Assembly (NCBI RefSeq): GCF_030345075.1
Contig: NZ_CP128361.1
Location: 6,262,001 to 6,326,000, forward strand
Length of the DNA: 64,000 nt
DNA from: Solwaraspora sp. WMMA2065
GTDB lineage: Bacteria; Actinomycetota; Actinomycetes; Mycobacteriales; Micromonosporaceae
Reading direction: 5' to 3'
The position numbers and the translations under genes are program-made. Below, piece by piece: positions 61,717 to 64,000 of this stretch; position 1 is the stretch's first letter, and each line of letters starts with the position of its first letter. A model generated the notes under the pieces. That model did not search any database and was not told the origin of the DNA. It saw only the letters and a list, made by a program, of their open reading frames with translations.

Positions 61717-62643
61717 TCAGGTGGCGCGGTCGGCGATCGCGCGCCGTACCTTTTGGGTGACTTGTTCTTTCCGCCGGAGTACGTCGTCGGCTGTGAAGCG
61801 GAGCGCGATCCAGCCAGCTTCCCGCAGCGCGTTGAAGCGGTACACGTCCTTGCGGAACGCGGCCCGCTCCCGGTGATGGTCACCTTCGTACTCGATGGCG
61901 ATCCGCCATTGCGGGTACGCCAGGTCGACCCGGGCGACGAACCGCCCCTTGCCCGCAGAAGGAGCCTTCACCCTGTACTGCGGAGTGGGTTTTGGCAGGC
62001 CGGCGTCGTGCAGCAGCAGGCGGAGCCGGCTCTCCATCGGTGATTCACTCAACGGTTCCGCGAGAGCAAGAAGATCCCTGACCTGTAGCAGGCCGCGCAG
62101 CCCGGAGCGGGTGTCGATGTATGCGGCAAGGCTGTTGCGTGTGACAAGGCGGCGTTGGAGGAACGCGTCGAGGGCACCGAGCGCAGCGGCACGCGGCAAT
62201 GATCGGCCCAGATCGAACGCGGTACGGACTTCAGTGGTCAAGGGAAGCCCACTCAAGGAGGTGATGTCGTCCGGGGTGAGCGTCCGGGATGCGTACCTGA
62301 TCCTGGGGTGCGGATCAGGCCGGGCGGTCTTCGGCAGCGCGACGTGCACCGGTACCACCGTCTGTCTCGGGCCGCGTAGCGGCAGAAGATCAATCCCCCA
62401 GAGAAAAGCCGCGCTGAGCTCGTGGATCGCCGCGCCGGGCGGCAGTCGTGCGGCGGCGGCTACACACCACATCCGGTGGTCCTCGGGTCGGTACGAACCT
62501 TCGTGCACGTAGACGTCGGGCAGGATGCGGCGCCAGTGCGGGCCGTTGAGCATCCGTCGGGTGATCAGGCCGGCGGCGATGGCGCGGCTGCCGGAGAACG
62601 GCTCGAAGCTCAACTCGCGGGGCACCGTGGCGGGGCGGGACAT
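61717..62643 (-). CDS. DUF559/Vsr-fold protein with AbiEi-like N-terminus
   Basis: 308 residues from ATG 62643. The N-terminal 100 residues (RAIAAGLITRRMLNGPHWRR, VYVHEGSYRPED) look like the winged-helix/AbiEi-type region of this family. The C-terminal part is a PD-(D/E)XK/Vsr-like nuclease fold: RVDLAYPQWRIAIEYEGDHH, RFNALREAGWIALRFTADDV. The putative catalytic D/E set is intact. Such proteins are numerous in actinobacteria; biological role unclear (possibly defence). Confidence 0.78.
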   Translation of the reverse strand: MSRPATVPRELSFEPFSGSRAIAAGLITRRMLNGPHWRRILPDVYVHEGSYRPEDHRMWCVAAAARLPPGAAIHELSAAFLWGIDLLPLRGPRQTVVPVHVALPKTARPDPHPRIRYASRTLTPDDITSLSGLPLTTEVRTAFDLGRSLPRAAALGALDAFLQRRLVTRNSLAAYIDTRSGLRGLLQVRDLLALAEPLSESPMESRLRLLLHDAGLPKPTPQYRVKAPSAGKGRFVARVDLAYPQWRIAIEYEGDHHRERAAFRKDVYRFNALREAGWIALRFTADDVLRRKEQVTQKVRRAIADRAT

Positions 62644-62799
62644 CGGACGAGCTTGCCGGGTCGTCGCCGTCGTTTTCTGCCCGGTACGCCGGTCCAGTCG
62701 CGCATCCGACGCAAGAAAACCACCGCAATAGAAACCATCGCCGGCTCCAGACGCACCCGCCGGGTACAGGAGCACTGCCGGCAGCGTGGCCTTCGTAGT

Positions 62800-63132
62800 T
62801 CAGCCGCGTGGGGCGTACATGATGACGGCGACGCCGATCAGGCAGATCGCCGCGCCGGTGATGTCCCAGCGGTCCGGCCGGAACCTGTCCACGACGACGC
62901 CCCAGACGAGTGAACCGGCGACGAAGACCCCACCGTAGGCGGCGAGGATCCGGCCGAAGTGCGGGTCCGGCTGCAAGGACGCCGCGAACCCGTACAGCCC
63001 GAGCGCCATCACCCCGGCGGCGATCCACAGCAGGCCGCGGTGCTCCCGCCAGCCCTGCCAGATCAGCCACGCCCCACCGATCTCGGCCAGCGCGGCGAGG
63101 ACGAACAGGACCAGGGATCGCGTGACGGTCAC
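62800..63132 (-). CDS. ynfA: YnfA/UPF0060 small membrane protein
   Basis: 110 residues from GTG 63132. Four membrane helices: [60 protein letters not shown] and [20 protein letters not shown]. The family is an SMR-like small exporter of toxic cations (DMT superfamily). It is the last gene before copy 2 of the palindrome (on its upstream side). Confidence 0.88.
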   Translation of the reverse strand: MTVTRSLVLFVLAALAEIGGAWLIWQGWREHRGLLWIAAGVMALGLYGFAASLQPDPHFGRILAAYGGVFVAGSLVWGVVVDRFRPDRWDITGAAICLIGVAVIMYAPRG

Positions 63133-63196
63133 GGCGCTGACCCTACCCAGACCTTCGCCGGCACCTGGGGGCGCCGCACCGCCGTCGTCCGCCGCA

Positions 63197-63254
63197 TCGA
63201 GGTGAGGCTGACACACCTCAAATCGCGAAATGACGTGCGTCAGCCTCACCTCGA
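63197..63254. repeat. Long palindrome, copy 2
   Basis: The arm 63197-63216 (TCGAGGTGAGGCTGACACAC) pairs with 63235-63254 with one mismatch, around an 18-base loop (CTCAAATCGCGAAATGAC). The arms and loop edges match copy 1. It lies between ynfA and the last methyltransferase gene, in divergent spacing. Confidence 0.85.
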
Positions 63255-63318
63255 CGGTGTGACCACTCCGCACTTTAAAGACTTGCGTGTGTACGGGAAC
63301 GCTTTGAGTATCGTGTCC

Positions 63319-64000
63319 ATGACGAGCAGTGACCTATGGGGCGAGCAGGCAGCGCAGGCGTACGACAAGGGCTCGGCCGAGATGTTCGCCCCACACGTAC
63401 TTGCGCCGACGGTGAAGTTTCTGGCTCAACTGGCCGGCGCCGGTCCTGCGCTGGAGTTCGCGATCGGCACCGGTCGGGTGGCGATCCCGCTTTCCGCGAA
63501 GGGCATTCCGGTGAGCGGGATCGAGCTGTCGCAGCCGATGGTCGATCAGCTCCGCCGCAAGGTCCCACTGGCAGACGACCTGCCGGTCGTCGTCGGCGAC
63601 ATGGCGACGGCGACGGCTCCGGGGCGGTTCTCCCTGGTATACGTCGTGTACAACAGCATCGGCAACCTGCGTACGCAGGATGAGCAGGTGGAGTGCTTCC
63701 GCAACGCCGCCCGGCACCTCTCGCCGGGTGGGCGGTTCGTCGTCGAGCTGTGGGTGCCGGGTATCCGGCGGTTCCCACCGGGGCAGTCGGCGGTGCCGTT
63801 CGAGGTGACGGATCGGCATGTCGGCTTCGACACCTACGACATGGTCACTCAGCAGGGCACCTCGCACCACTACCGCCGGCGCGACGACGGCAGCGCCAGC
63901 TACGGTGCCAGCAACTTCCGCTACATCTGGCCGGCCGAGTGCGACCTGATGGCCCGGCTCGCCGGCCTGGAGCTGGAGCAGCGGGTAGCGGACTGGGACG
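63319..64000 (+). CDS. Class I SAM-dependent methyltransferase, cut by window end
   Basis: At least 227 residues from ATG 63319, running past the window. [20 protein letters not shown] opens the protein, then motif I region [20 protein letters not shown], post-[34 protein letters not shown] and [15 protein letters not shown]. Typical small-molecule methyltransferase; the substrate is unknown. GTG 63313 is an alternative start. Confidence 0.87.
   Translation, partial: MTSSDLWGEQAAQAYDKGSAEMFAPHVLAPTVKFLAQLAGAGPALEFAIGTGRVAIPLSAKGIPVSGIELSQPMVDQLRRKVPLADDLPVVVGDMATATAPGRFSLVYVVYNSIGNLRTQDEQVECFRNAARHLSPGGRFVVELWVPGIRRFPPGQSAVPFEVTDRHVGFDTYDMVTQQGTSHHYRRRDDGSASYGASNFRYIWPAECDLMARLAGLELEQRVADWD

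Noticed and set aside
1-64000. CRISPR arrays, rRNA or tRNA genes
   Set aside because: No regularly spaced direct repeats of 25-40 bases with unique spacers were seen, and no tRNA cloverleaf or rRNA segment was recognised on reading; a covariance-model scan would be needed to exclude a tRNA fully.

Overview
The window is high-GC actinobacterial DNA, most likely from a filamentous member of the Micromonosporaceae (inference). The grounds are strong third-position GC, frequent GTG starts with GGAGG-type ribosome sites, DUF397/XRE regulator pairs, a GlxA-type copper oxidase and YcnI/CopCD copper genes. No rRNA, tRNA or CRISPR array was seen. Most of the window looks chromosomal and accessory rather than core; purC is the clearest housekeeping gene.

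Layout. 1-2930: a GlxA-like radical copper oxidase (cut at the window edge) and a conserved unknown. 3096-14472: a defence island. It holds a type I restriction-modification operon in the order hsdR-hsdS-hsdM, then a two-gene module of a Ser/Thr kinase-SF1 helicase fusion and a phospholipase-D-type nuclease, the composition of a type I Mokosh system. hsdS and the kinase-helicase/PLD pair are visibly richer in AT than hsdR and hsdM. 14560-24806: mixed accessory genes, including an SDR, a SLOG-like protein with a premature amber stop, DUF397 and XRE regulators, CutA, an Imm1-like protein, an epimerase, small Cys-rich proteins, GNAT, asparaginase, VOC, a RelE/Phd toxin-antitoxin pair with a TGTACA-core palindromic operator, and a CYTH protein. 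24883-29873: a secreted polysaccharide set (ricin lectin, two PL7-like lyases, a membrane-anchored B-lectin).

30240-35697: a compact, apparently undescribed biosynthetic locus with a MFS exporter, a MalY-type C-S lyase/aminotransferase, a GFA protein, a 2OG-Fe(II) dioxygenase and a divergent PGM1-like ATP-grasp ligase. This suggests a modified amino acid or small peptide. 35788-37496: TetR and MerR regulators divergent from an SDR; the TetR gene has no ordinary start codon. 38412-42342: two secreted proteins, an Nramp-related transporter lacking both canonical metal motifs, and a DUF6745-like protein. 42474-44356: a decayed IS605-type TnpB element between two truncated genes, one an eCIS-core (DUF4157) fragment. 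44538-51584: PRC-barrel, membrane and small proteins, GPP34, GNAT, and a copper operon (YcnI, CopC-CopD fusion, YcnI-like) in which all three products appear to start with His after signal cleavage.

51595-64000: XRE regulators, an orphan sugar-binding lipoprotein with a LacI-type operator near purC, a PIN/antitoxin pair with a nonsense codon in the toxin, a DHA2 drug exporter, an XRE-cupin regulator, methyltransferases, a second XRE/DUF397 pair, and a DUF559 gene plus ynfA flanked by two copies of a long palindrome. Several genes in the window are broken (SLOG, TnpB, the IS-flanking gene, PIN), which fits an accessory region with rapid turnover.
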